From contig NZ_JAGYPD010000003.1 in the NCBI RefSeq assembly GCF_018343515.1, forward strand, positions 264,116 through 328,115: DNA of 64,000 nucleotides, read 5' to 3'. The notes beneath the pieces are model-generated. The model made no database searches. It worked only from the letters and a program-made list of their open reading frames with translations, and was not told the origin of the DNA. Below are positions 43,936 to 52,718 of this stretch, piece after piece; position 1 is the first letter of the stretch, and every line of letters begins with the position of its first letter. The DNA is from Bacillus sp. FJAT-50079. Its GTDB lineage: Bacteria > Bacillota > Bacilli > Bacillales > Bacillaceae_C. The position numbers and the translations under genes are program-made.

Positions 43936-44949
43936 ATGACAATTTCCGAAGAAAAACAGCTGACCGTACCTTTAGACAAATTGAAATGGATGTATGAGCA
44001 GATGGTGAAAATTCGCTATTATGAGGATCAAATGGCTGAGGTGTATACGGAGGGAAAGACACCTGTATTCAATATTGGTGCCGGGACTGTTCCAGGAGAA
44101 ATGCATTTGGCGACGGGGCAGGAGCCTGCGGCAGTTGGAATTTGTGCTCATTTAACAAAAGAGGATACAGTAACATCTCCGCACAGACCGCATCACCATG
44201 CGATTGCTAAAGGTGTGGATATCAATCGAATGACGGCTGAAATTTTTGGAAAAGAAACGGGTCTAGGAAAAGGAAAAGGGGGACATATGCATTTATTTGA
44301 CCCAAATGTAAAATTTTCATGTAGTGGCATTGTTGGCGCTGGTATCCCACAAGCGGCTGGTGCGGCACTTGCGGCAAAAATGAAAGGGAAAGACTGGGTA
44401 GCTGTTGCTTTTATTGGAGAAGGTGCTGCTAACGCTGGTTCATTCCATGAGACGCTTAATATGGCTGCATTATGGAAATTACCTTTAATTATTGTTGTAG
44501 AGGATAATTCTTACGGTATTTCCGTTCCAAAGAAACAATCAACGGCGGTTGAATCGAATGATTTACGTGCTTCTGCCTATGGCATTCATAGTGAACTTGT
44601 TCGAAATAATGATCCAATTGAAATGTATCGAGCTTCAGAAGTAGCCGTTGAAAGAGCGAGAAATGGACGAGGGCCAACAATCATTGAAATCGAGACATTC
44701 AGATATCTAGGGCATTTCCAGGGAGATCCAGAATTGTATCGAGAAAAAGAAGAAGTTCCAACTTTAAGGGAGCGAGATCCAATTTTGAAACTTAAAAATC
44801 TTCTCATTGATGAATACGGTGTTGCAGAAGTGGAAATGGAACAAATGGAAGAATATGCTCGAGCTGAAGTAGATAAGGCTTATGAATTCGCAAGAGAAAG
44901 CAATTTTCCAAAGCCTGAAGCAGCGCTTGAAGACGTATTCACATCTTAA
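43936..44949 (+). CDS. acoA: Acetoin dehydrogenase E1 alpha subunit (TPP-dependent)
   Basis: The protein is 337 aa from ATG 43936 (GAGGAGGAG upstream). It has YYEDQMAEVYTEG, HLATGQEPAAVGIC, and SPHRPHHHAIAKG with the double His of E1 alpha. The TPP/Mg motif is IGEGAANAGSFHETLNMAAL, continuing to VVEDNSYGISV. The acetoin and pyruvate enzymes are close relatives; acoR next door favours acetoin. Confidence 0.88.
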   Translation: MTISEEKQLTVPLDKLKWMYEQMVKIRYYEDQMAEVYTEGKTPVFNIGAGTVPGEMHLATGQEPAAVGICAHLTKEDTVTSPHRPHHHAIAKGVDINRMTAEIFGKETGLGKGKGGHMHLFDPNVKFSCSGIVGAGIPQAAGAALAAKMKGKDWVAVAFIGEGAANAGSFHETLNMAALWKLPLIIVVEDNSYGISVPKKQSTAVESNDLRASAYGIHSELVRNNDPIEMYRASEVAVERARNGRGPTIIEIETFRYLGHFQGDPELYREKEEVPTLRERDPILKLKNLLIDEYGVAEVEMEQMEEYARAEVDKAYEFARESNFPKPEAALEDVFTS

Positions 44950-44972
44950 TTGAAAGAAGGGAGAAAACACTC

Positions 44973-45995
44973 ATGGAAACGACGAAAAAAAGAATTTTAA
45001 CTGGTAATAAGGCAATGGCTGAGGCGATCGCACTTGAAATGGAGAATAACGAAAATGTCTTTGTATTGGGAGAAGATGTCGGAAAATATGGCGGAATTTT
45101 TGGCTCCACCCAAGGCCTTTTTGAAAAATTCGGCAGTGAGCGGATTATTGATACGCCGATTTCTGAGACCGCTATCATTGGAGCGGCAATTGGCGCTGCT
45201 GCCGAAGGGATGCGTCCAATTGCGGAGCTTATGTTCGTTGACTTTTTTGGCGTTTGTATGGATCAAATCTATAATCATATGGCGAAAATCCCTTATATGT
45301 CTGGAGGGAATGTAAAGCTGCCGATGGTGTTAATGACAGCGGTAGGAGGCGGTTATAATGATGCTGCCCAACATTCACAGACATTATATGCAACATTTGC
45401 ACATATGCCAGGTATGAAAGTGGTTGCCCCATCTACTCCATATGATTTAAAAGGAATGATGACAGCCGCCATCCGTGATGATAATCCAGTTGTTTTCATG
45501 TTCCATAAATCATTGCAAGGCCTAGGCTGGATGGATCAGCTTGATGAATCGGTCGGACATGTGCCACAGGAGGCATACACCGTCCCGCTTGATAAAGCGA
45601 AGGTCGTACGTGAAGGCAGCGATGTGACGATTGTCGGTGTACAAATGATGACCCATTATGCGGTACAAGCGGCGGAAAAATTGGCAAAGGAAGGAATTAA
45701 TGCGGAAGTGATCGATTTGCGTTCACTTGCTCCAATCGATAAGGATACAATCATTGAATCAGTGAAAAAAACACATCGACTTGTTGTCGTCGACGAAGAT
45801 TATCTCTCATATGGCATTACAGCAGAGGTCTCAGCAATTATTGCCGAAGAAGCATTGTATGAGTTGGAGGCACCAGTCCGTAGATTGGCGATTCCTGATG
45901 TGCCGATTCCGTATAGTGACCCGCTTGAAGACTTCGTCATTCCGAACACAACCGCTATTTATAATGAAGTGAAAAAACTGCTAAGTGAGTACTAA
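44973..45995 (+). CDS. acoB: Acetoin dehydrogenase E1 beta subunit
   Basis: The protein is 340 aa. It has MAEAIALEMENNENVFVLGE (TPP Glu), GSERIIDTPISETAIIGAAI, AELMFVDFFGVCMDQI, KLPMVLMTAVGGG, and late KTHRLVVVDEDYLSYG. It pairs with the upstream subunit to form the decarboxylating or acetoin-cleaving component. It lies 23 bases after acoA. Confidence 0.88.
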   Translation: METTKKRILTGNKAMAEAIALEMENNENVFVLGEDVGKYGGIFGSTQGLFEKFGSERIIDTPISETAIIGAAIGAAAEGMRPIAELMFVDFFGVCMDQIYNHMAKIPYMSGGNVKLPMVLMTAVGGGYNDAAQHSQTLYATFAHMPGMKVVAPSTPYDLKGMMTAAIRDDNPVVFMFHKSLQGLGWMDQLDESVGHVPQEAYTVPLDKAKVVREGSDVTIVGVQMMTHYAVQAAEKLAKEGINAEVIDLRSLAPIDKDTIIESVKKTHRLVVVDEDYLSYGITAEVSAIIAEEALYELEAPVRRLAIPDVPIPYSDPLEDFVIPNTTAIYNEVKKLLSEY

Positions 45996-46013
45996 TAGGA
46001 AGGTGGAAAATCT

Positions 46014-47111
46014 GTGTTTCATGTGAAATTACCACAAACATCGGATGAAATTGAAGAAAGTTTAGTTGTCTTTTGGCATGTAGAAGAGGGGGACAAGGTC
46101 GAAGAAGGTGACACCCTTGTAGAAGTTCAGACTGAAAAGGCCGTCTTTGAAATTGAGGCAGAGGAAGCCGGGACCATTCATCAGATTATCGTCAAAAGGG
46201 GTGATTCTGCAAAGGTTGGTGATGTGCTCGTTACGATCGATACAGGAGCTGACAGTGAAACGGTTAAACCAACGATTCCAGAAGATAGAGCAGAGAGTGC
46301 TGTTGCACTAGACGATCGGTCATTTGTAAGGATTTCTCCTCGATTGCGAAAATTAGCGAAAGATTTGAATGTAAATTTAACGGATGTGATTGGTACAGGC
46401 CCTGGCGGTGCACTCACGGAAGAAGATATTCAACAAGCATCGGCGGGGAGCATTGAAATGGGAACTAAAACGGAGGAAATGGCGGGAATTCGTAAAACAA
46501 TCGCAACAAGAATGATGAAAAGCCTGCAAGAATCTGCCCAGCTAACGATTACTGCTTGGGCTGATGTGACTGCAATAGGGACAAAAAGAAAAGAAAGGAT
46601 GTCTTCAATCAGTTGGAATAGCATCATTTCCCATGCAGCGATCCGTGCATTGGAACAACATCAAGCTTTAAATGCTCATATTAAAGATGGACGTGTGACA
46701 TACTATGAACAGATTCACTTAGGGATGGCTGTTGATACAGATGAAGGGCTCTATGTACCTGTACTTCGCGACGCGGATCAGCTAACCCTAAATGAATTAG
46801 ATGAAGCCCTTAAAAATATATCTCGAAATCTTTCGGAAAAAAATCTCTCATCCGTAGAATTAACAGGAAGTACATTTACGATTACGAATCTTGGTGGATA
46901 CGGTGTCCAATTTTTTACACCAATCATTAACCCGCCGGAAGTCTGTATTCTCGGTATTGGAAAAATCGAGCCATATATCATTTTGGAAAATGGAGAAATC
47001 ATTCAAAAAGAGCGGGTACCATTAAGTTTAACATTCGATCATCGCATCATCGATGGCGCCCCAGCGGCGAGGTATTTACAAACTTTAGCAGATTTATGCC
47101 AAGTGTTTTAA
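46014..47111 (+). CDS. acoC: Dihydrolipoamide acyltransferase (E2) of the acetoin dehydrogenase complex
   Basis: The protein is 365 aa. It has one N-terminal lipoyl domain with lipoyl Lys42 (VQTEKAVFEIEA), a peripheral-subunit-binding domain near residues 104-140 (ISPRLRKLAKDLNVNLTDVI), then the catalytic core ending FDHRIIDGAPAARYL with the HxxxDG motif. The GTG start follows AGGAAGGTGG. No E3 gene follows; lipoamide dehydrogenase must come from elsewhere. Confidence 0.9.
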   Translation: MFHVKLPQTSDEIEESLVVFWHVEEGDKVEEGDTLVEVQTEKAVFEIEAEEAGTIHQIIVKRGDSAKVGDVLVTIDTGADSETVKPTIPEDRAESAVALDDRSFVRISPRLRKLAKDLNVNLTDVIGTGPGGALTEEDIQQASAGSIEMGTKTEEMAGIRKTIATRMMKSLQESAQLTITAWADVTAIGTKRKERMSSISWNSIISHAAIRALEQHQALNAHIKDGRVTYYEQIHLGMAVDTDEGLYVPVLRDADQLTLNELDEALKNISRNLSEKNLSSVELTGSTFTITNLGGYGVQFFTPIINPPEVCILGIGKIEPYIILENGEIIQKERVPLSLTFDHRIIDGAPAARYLQTLADLCQVF

Positions 47112-47147
47112 TCGTATATTGCTATTTTACAAAGTGAATCTTGAAGC

Positions 47148-47180
47148 AGGGAGTCTATTGGACTCTCTGTTTTATTTTTG
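47148..47180 (+). terminator. Terminator of acoABC
   Basis: CAGGGAGTC pairs with GACTCTCTG, followed by TTTTATTTTT. Confidence 0.85.
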
Positions 47181-47227
47181 AATAAGTGAACAGCCACGTA
47201 CTAATCTATATACATATATGTTGTTAT

Positions 47228-47528
47228 TAGAGGCTGGGACAAAAGCGTTTTTTTATCAACCCCAAATGCGAACGATAGCAACTGCAAATAACTCACTCGG
47301 AAATATACTTCGCTTTCCGCGGCCGGCTGGTGAGTCTCGGGCCAACAGGATGTTGGTCAGGAAGCCGTTGCCACACGATGTGGAGAATGTAGGCTTCGTT
47401 CCTTAAAACGCGCACTGCGGGGTCTCAGCGATGCCTTTCCACCCGCAGGAGTCTACGTATATTTCCTACGCTAATGCAATGCATTGTTCGCCTATGGACT
47501 TGATTACTTTAGATAGTCCCAGCCTCTA
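47228..47528 (-). repeat. Dispersed repeat family A, copy 3, bounded by 13-bp inverted repeats
   Basis: TAGAGGCTGGGAC at 47228-47240 and its exact complement GTCCCAGCCTCTA at 47516-47528 bound the element. Inside, on the minus strand, are the family A blocks ATTTTAAGGAACGAAGCC-like, CACATCGTGTGG and ACCAACATCCTGTTGGCCCG. There is no open frame for a transposase. It may be a MITE-like element or a structured RNA gene. Confidence 0.75.
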
Positions 47529-47537
47529 TTTATCATC

Positions 47538-48291
47538 AAGGGTCACTCGATTGAGTTTCGATTTCCCCAAATGAGGATTATTTCCCGTGAAGGGTCACTC
47601 GATTGAGTTTCGATTTTCCCAAAATGAGGATTATTTCTCGTAAAGGGTCACTCGGCCGGGTTTCGATTTCCCCAAATGAGTATTATTTCTCGTGAAGGGT
47701 CACTCGAACGGGTTTCGATTTCCCCAAATGAGTATTATTTCTCGTGAAGGGTCACTCGGACGGATTTCGATTTCCCTAAATGAGTATTATTTATTGTGAA
47801 GGGTCACTCGATTGAGTTTCGATTTCCCCAAATGAGTATTATTTCTCGTGAAGGGTCAATCGGACGGGTTTCGATTTCCCCAAAAGATTATTATTTCTCG
47901 TGAAGGGTCACTCGGACGGGTTTCGATTTCCCCAAAAGATTATTATTTCTCGTGAAGGGTCACTCGGACGGATTTCGATTTCCCTAAATGAGTATTATTT
48001 CTCGTAAAGGGTCACTCGGACGGGTTTCGATTTCCCTAAATGAGTATTATTTCTCGTGAAGGGTCACTCGGGCGGGTTTCGATTTCCCCAAATGAGTATT
48101 ATTTCTCGTAAAGGGTCACTCGGCCGGATTTCGATTTCCCCAAATGAGGATTATTTCTCGTGAAGGGTCACTCGGACGGGTTTCGATTTCCCCAAATGAG
48201 GATTATTTCTCGTGAAGGGTCACTCGGGCGGGTTTCGATTTCCCCAAATGAGGATTATTTCTCGTGAAGGGTCACTCGAGCATGTTTCGAT
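47538..48291 (+). repeat. 52-bp tandem array, 14 full units plus a partial
   Basis: Units begin with AAGGGTCACTCG at 47538, 47590, 47643, 47695, 47747, 47799, 47851, 47903, 47955, 48007, 48059, 48111, 48163, 48215 and 48267. The period is 52, except one unit of 53. Each continues with a variable hexamer (ATTGAG, GCCGGG, GACGGG, GACGGA and so on), TTTCGATTTCCCC, AAATGAGKATTATTTCTCGTG. A degenerate unit starts near 48320 and an inverted half-unit lies at about 48375-48393. 52 is not a multiple of three and no frame stays open. Confidence 0.95.
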
Positions 48292-48403
48292 TGACCTTAT
48301 TGAAGACTTTCAGCGGGTGAAGGTTAATCGGATGGAGTTCGATTGACCATAATGACGAAAATATGCTATTAAGGGGAAATCGACAACAACCCGAGCATAA
48401 AAA

Positions 48404-48457
48404 AGAAGGGGCTATTCAGAAGTCAATAATAATTCGACTTCTAGGACAGCCCCTTCT
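48404..48457 (-). terminator. Terminator of the DJ-1/lsr minus-strand genes
   Basis: AGAAGGGGCT and AGCCCCTTCT arms, with inner GAAGTC/GACTTC pairing, are followed on the minus strand by a run of T residues. Confidence 0.85.
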
Positions 48458-48490
48458 AAAACAAAATTTGAATGATACCTAGCAACCGCT

Positions 48491-48994
48491 TTAGATTTTC
48501 TCTAAAATCTCCCTAATAAATGCAGGCTCATCTTTTGGTGTTCGTGAGGTGATGATGTTTTTGCTTACGACGACCTCTTGATCAACGAATTCGGCACCGG
48601 CGTTTTTCACATCGTCACGGATGCCAATGAAGCATGTTGCTGTTTTGCCATTTAGCACATCAGCGCTAATCATTACTTGTGGTCCGTGGCAAATTCCTGC
48701 AATCAATTTGTTTTGTTCATTGATTTCTTTTACAAAGCGTACGACATCTTCGTTTATGCGCAATGCTTCAGGTGCACTTCCGCCGGGGATGACGACAGCA
48801 TCAAATTCGCTGGAATTGGCTTCCGATGCAGCGATGTCTGTTTGATAAACAGCGCCTTTTTTCCCTTTGCAGTCGACGCCTTTTTCTAAACCGATAATGA
48901 CTGTTTCATGGCCAGCTTTTTTAATTTCCTCGTATGGATGTACCATTTCGGAATCTTCGTAGTTGTCTGCGAGTAAAAATGCTACTTTTGCCAA
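48491..48994 (-). CDS. DJ-1/PfpI family protein
   Basis: The protein is 167 aa. It has KVAFLLADNYEDSEMVHPYE, FDAVVIPGGSAPEALR and the nucleophile elbow AGICHGPQ with Cys102 and His103, followed by TATCFIGIRDDVKNAG. The family includes stress chaperones, deglycase-like enzymes and proteases. The TTG start follows AAGGAGGAAG. It lies 16 bases after lsrF on the same strand and may be cotranscribed with the AI-2 genes. Confidence 0.9.
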   Translation of the reverse strand: MAKVAFLLADNYEDSEMVHPYEEIKKAGHETVIIGLEKGVDCKGKKGAVYQTDIAASEANSSEFDAVVIPGGSAPEALRINEDVVRFVKEINEQNKLIAGICHGPQVMISADVLNGKTATCFIGIRDDVKNAGAEFVDQEVVVSKNIITSRTPKDEPAFIREILEKI

Positions 48995-49010
48995 TGATCT
49001 TCCTCCTTCA

Positions 49011-49802
49011 TTATGCTTTCACTTGTGCAACAGATTCATATAATTCGACGGCTTCATCGACTGTATAATTCTGTTTCACAATTGAATGGATCGCCTTAAT
49101 CATAGCAATTGGCTGGGAGGATTGCCAAATGTTACGCCCCATATCGACTCCGGCCGCTCCTTGGTCCATCGCGTTATGTGTAATTTCCAAAGCTTCACGA
49201 ATCGTATCAAACTTAGGGCCGCCGGCAATGACGATCGGAACTGGGCATGTACTCGTAACCTTCTCAAAATCATCACAATAATAGGTTTTAACAATATCAG
49301 CTCCCATTTCAGCAACTACTCGGGAAGCTAAGGCGAGAAAACGTGCATCACGTTTTTCCAATTCCTTGCCAACTGCTGTAATCCCAAGAACAGGCAGGCC
49401 GTAATCATGAGCCTCTGTTACCGCATTTGCTAGATTCGTAATCGTTTGAGTTTCATAGTCCGATCCGACAAAAACGGAAACGCCGACACCGACAACATTA
49501 TGGCGGATCGCTTCTTTAATAGGGGTGACAATCGTTTCATTTGCTAAATCTTTCCCAACGACGGTCGGTCCGCCAGAAACGCGCAGTACCATTGGAAGCT
49601 CTGTATCTTCAGGAATGCAAGCGGCTAATGTACCCCGTGTTAAATAGAGGGAATCTGTGTATGGCAATAAATCTTTCACCGTTTCTCCCGGTTTTTCCAA
49701 ACCGGTAATTGGTCCTAAAAAGTAGCCGTGGTCAATGGCCAGCATGACTGCTCTTCCGTTCGGCAAAATTTTATTAAGCCGGTTTTTAAATCCCCAACTC
49801 AT
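49011..49802 (-). CDS. lsrF: LsrF, AI-2 catabolic thiolase/aldolase
   Basis: The protein is 263 aa from the ATG at 49802; AAGGAGTGG lies 7 bases before it, whereas the longer frame (to 49823) uses a TTG with no site. The sequence tracks E. coli LsrF closely: VMLAIDHGYFLGPITGLEKP, LTRGTLAACIP, MGADIVKTYYC with active-site Lys172, VPIVIAGGPK and AAGVDMGRNIWQS. LsrF transfers acetyl from 3-hydroxy-2,4-pentanedione 5-phosphate to CoA, giving DHAP and acetyl-CoA. In enteric bacteria it sits with lsrACDB; here it is on the kinase strand. Confidence 0.93.
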   Translation of the reverse strand: MSWGFKNRLNKILPNGRAVMLAIDHGYFLGPITGLEKPGETVKDLLPYTDSLYLTRGTLAACIPEDTELPMVLRVSGGPTVVGKDLANETIVTPIKEAIRHNVVGVGVSVFVGSDYETQTITNLANAVTEAHDYGLPVLGITAVGKELEKRDARFLALASRVVAEMGADIVKTYYCDDFEKVTSTCPVPIVIAGGPKFDTIREALEITHNAMDQGAAGVDMGRNIWQSSQPIAMIKAIHSIVKQNYTVDEAVELYESVAQVKA

Positions 49803-49815
49803 AGCTATCCACTCC

Positions 49816-50172
49816 TTATTCAATCATTGGTTTCTCAATAGCAACAGAATCATTCGCCTCAATATGTGGTGATTTAATGAAAACAGCTTTAAAGTTTCCA
49901 GTAGAATTGTTGATTAAGTAATGTGAGTCGCCAGGACTACATTGAATCATATCGCCGGGCTTCGTCGGATATCTTTTATTATTAATATAAAAATCAATCG
50001 AACCTTCTAAAATATAAAAAGCTTCCTCACAAGTAGTATGGTAATGATTAGGGAAGTCTTGACCAGGTTTTAAGACAACGACACCAATATCAACATTCGG
50101 TCCTTTCGTTAAATATTTCGGCCCGTTATCCCCAAAGCGATACTCAAAATCAACTTCGTTTACTTTTTTCAT
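49816..50172 (-). CDS. Small cupin protein in the lsr locus (possible LsrG substitute)
   Basis: The protein is 118 aa from the ATG at 50172 (GGGAGGTG 5 bases upstream). It is a single cupin barrel: motif 1 is PGQDFPNHYHTTCEEAFYIL with the HxH and Glu metal ligands, and motif 2 is PGDMIQCSPGDSHYLINN with the last His. It sits between lsrK and lsrF. No LsrG gene is seen in this locus. LsrG isomerises phospho-AI-2 before LsrF acts; this cupin is a candidate for that step, which is inference. Confidence 0.85.
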   Translation of the reverse strand: MKKVNEVDFEYRFGDNGPKYLTKGPNVDIGVVVLKPGQDFPNHYHTTCEEAFYILEGSIDFYINNKRYPTKPGDMIQCSPGDSHYLINNSTGNFKAVFIKSPHIEANDSVAIEKPMIE

Positions 50173-50197
50173 ATGCTCACCTCCCTTCAAAGAATGG

Positions 50198-51757
50198 TTA
50201 GATGCCAGGGGCTTTCCACATATGAGTCGTCAGGCCGTTGTCGGCGAGGCGCAGTTGTTCCTTATACACCTTTCTCCACCGTTCGTAAATATGGACGTAT
50301 TGTTCGTGATTTTCCATATTCGGTTCATGGATGCGATCCCATTTAACAACTTGATCTACTGCTTCGTTTATATTGGAATATAGATTTGCCCCAATTCCAG
50401 CAAATAATGCCGTTCCTAATGCGGCTGCTTCTTTGACGACGGGTACTTTTACACGAACACCAAGAACATCTGCCAAAGTTTGGCTCCAAAGCTTTCCTTT
50501 TGAAGCCCCGCCAGCGAAAATCACTTCTTTTGGAAAAAATCCGGTTGCTTCTTGAATTAGTTTTAAATTGCCTAAGGTGATCAAAGCTGCGTTTTCTTGA
50601 AGTGATTTAAACATCTGTTTTTTGCCAGATTGTTGAGGGTCTAAGCTAAGATTGATGAAAGATGGGGAGGCATGACGCCATTCAATATAATTCATTACAT
50701 CAGAAAAGATCGGCATAATGCCATTTGATCCAACAGGGACATCTTTTGCTTTTTCTTCGAGTAATTCGTACGGGTCACGCCCAGTTGCCGTTGCTTCTTG
50801 CTTTTCACTTTCACAAAAGGCGTCTCGAAACCATCTCATGACGAGACCAGGGAAAAAGGCGATCGTTTCAATTTGCCAAAGGTTTGGGACGGCGTGGCAA
50901 TTAACGCGAATCCTTCCTTGAAGATCGGTGACAGGGGAGTCAATATTGACTTCTTGCTGCCAAAACGATCCACCTGATATAACAGTTTGCTGTTTATTAA
51001 CGGCCCCAACACCGACAGATGCCATTTGCGCATCGCCACCTCCAGCAACGACCAATGTGTCAGGAGCAAGCCCTATATTTTTGGCGATATTATTTTTTAC
51101 AACGCCAATGATCGCTCCAGCTTCTTTTACAGGTGGAAAGAGGCTGCTTTTTATTCCGCATAAATCGGTCACAGCGGAAGTCCAATTTCGTTTATTTAAA
51201 TCAAAAATCCCTGTCGTACAGCCATTAGATGGATCCGAATATAATTGCCCTGTTAATTTATACAAAATCCAATCGTTAATCATCGAGATAGAAGTTGCTT
51301 TTTCATATAGATCAGGCATGTGATTTTTAAGCCATAACAAGCGCGGAAGGGCACCGAGCGCAAAGGTTTGCCCGGAAATATGATAAATCTGCTGTTCCAA
51401 ATCGGCATGTAATGCTTTTAAATATTTCACCTCATCAGAGGCACGGGCATCTACATTTGCACATGCCCATATTTCCTCGCCATTTTCGTCGTAGAGGACA
51501 AATCCTTCACGCATACTCGTTGCGCTGATTGCTTTAATGTCCTTTGGATCAATATTCGTATCAGATAAAAGGTTTTGCACACAGCGAATAACGAGCTCCC
51601 AGTTTTGTTTGTAATCAAAATCCATCGACCCGGGGTATTTTTCATCAGGTAAATGGGTCCATTCTGCTTGGGACACACCGATTTGGTTGCCGTTTGTATC
51701 AAAGAGAACGGCTCTAATACTGCCAGTGCCAGCATCAAATGCGAGGATATACGTCAT
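50198..51757 (-). CDS. lsrK: LsrK, autoinducer-2 kinase
   Basis: The protein is 519 aa, a FGGY-type sugar kinase. It matches E. coli LsrK over its length: ILAFDAGTGSIRAVLFDTNG, AISATSMREGFVLYDENG, IWACANVDARASDEV, DPSNGCTTGIFDLNKR, RWFRDAFCESEKQ and FAGGASKGKLWSQTLADVLG, with the ending GLTTHMWKAPGI. It phosphorylates DPD/AI-2 in the cytoplasm, giving the LsrR inducer. Its start overlaps the lsrR end by 23 bases. Confidence 0.96.
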   Translation of the reverse strand: MTYILAFDAGTGSIRAVLFDTNGNQIGVSQAEWTHLPDEKYPGSMDFDYKQNWELVIRCVQNLLSDTNIDPKDIKAISATSMREGFVLYDENGEEIWACANVDARASDEVKYLKALHADLEQQIYHISGQTFALGALPRLLWLKNHMPDLYEKATSISMINDWILYKLTGQLYSDPSNGCTTGIFDLNKRNWTSAVTDLCGIKSSLFPPVKEAGAIIGVVKNNIAKNIGLAPDTLVVAGGGDAQMASVGVGAVNKQQTVISGGSFWQQEVNIDSPVTDLQGRIRVNCHAVPNLWQIETIAFFPGLVMRWFRDAFCESEKQEATATGRDPYELLEEKAKDVPVGSNGIMPIFSDVMNYIEWRHASPSFINLSLDPQQSGKKQMFKSLQENAALITLGNLKLIQEATGFFPKEVIFAGGASKGKLWSQTLADVLGVRVKVPVVKEAAALGTALFAGIGANLYSNINEAVDQVVKWDRIHEPNMENHEQYVHIYERWRKVYKEQLRLADNGLTTHMWKAPGI

Positions 51758-52703
51758 TTTTCTTCTCAGCCTCCATTTTTAATAATGAAACTGCTGTCGC
51801 CTCATCTGTAACCAATGTGTCTACATAATTACCTTTTAGTGCACCGTAAATCGCCTCAATTTTTGATGGGCCTCCAGCCACAGCGATGACATGATTCATT
51901 TGTTGCAATGAATGCAGCTTCGTGCCAATTAGTCTTGAGTGGTGAGGTAAATCCAACACCTCTCCATTTATATTAAAAAATTGTCCTAAAATATCACCGA
52001 CGGCATGATTTTGTTTAATATATGTGAGTTCATTGATCGTCATCTTTTCCTCAAGAATGATCGTTGCGTCAGGCGATAAACCGCCAATGCCGACAACTAC
52101 ATATTTTGATAGAGGCGCGAGGTCCAGCATTACCCTTACAGAAGGCTCATATAAAAATTGATTAGCCATTTCTTCAGATGAAGCAAGGAAAGGAGCGGGA
52201 ATGACATGGATTTTTTGAAATTTACTAAGTCCTTCGTTCCCTATATAACTATTTGGAAAATAGTAATTTACACCACCTGTTAATGTAACGGCTGATATTT
52301 CGTTGTACGTTTCTAATGACAGATTCCGTATCGTATCCGAAACGGCTTTACCCCAGCCAAACCCGACCAGATCGTCCTTTTGTAATAAGTTTTGTAAATA
52401 TTGTGCAGCCGCCTTGGCAAGCGTATTGCTAATTGAGTTTACATCGCTCGGTGTAGGGGGGACGAATGCATTGGCAAGTGAGAATGTGCTCGTCAGCTCC
52501 TTTTCAATTTCTAAACAGTGAACCCCATGACCATTTATATGAAATTGAACGATGCCCTCCGCTCGAGCTTTTTCGAGGAGGCGGACGACCTTGTTGCGGG
52601 ACAAGCCTAAGAGTGCTGTAATTTCATTTTGGGTTAAGTTTTCTTTATAGTAATACCACGCAACTTTGACCAATAAATTTTCCGTAAAAGCATCTTGTAT
52701 CAA
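51735..52703 (-). CDS. lsrR: LsrR, phospho-AI-2-responsive repressor (SorC/DeoR family)
   Basis: The protein is 322 aa from the TTG at 52703, which has GGGGGTGG at the right distance; the frame extends to 52721. The N-terminal helix-turn-helix is LTQNEITALLGLSRNKVVRL, preceded by KVAWYYYKEN. The SorC ligand domain has DLVGFGWGKAVSDTIRNL, AVTLTGGVNYYF, YVVVGIGGLSPDATI and VIAVAGGPSKIEAIYGALKG. It is divergent from lsrACDB and probably represses both sides until phospho-AI-2 binds. Confidence 0.95.
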   Translation of the reverse strand: MIQDAFTENLLVKVAWYYYKENLTQNEITALLGLSRNKVVRLLEKARAEGIVQFHINGHGVHCLEIEKELTSTFSLANAFVPPTPSDVNSISNTLAKAAAQYLQNLLQKDDLVGFGWGKAVSDTIRNLSLETYNEISAVTLTGGVNYYFPNSYIGNEGLSKFQKIHVIPAPFLASSEEMANQFLYEPSVRVMLDLAPLSKYVVVGIGGLSPDATIILEEKMTINELTYIKQNHAVGDILGQFFNINGEVLDLPHHSRLIGTKLHSLQQMNHVIAVAGGPSKIEAIYGALKGNYVDTLVTDEATAVSLLKMEAEKKNDVYPRI

Positions 52704-52718
52704 AAGTACCACCCCCAA

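Noticed and set aside
47218-47406. Plus-strand open frame in the repeat after acoC
   Set aside because: It lies wholly within the family A repeat and its inverted ends, and has no ribosome site.
47538-48291. CRISPR array
   Set aside because: The units are repeats end to end; there are no unique spacers, and no cas genes are nearby.
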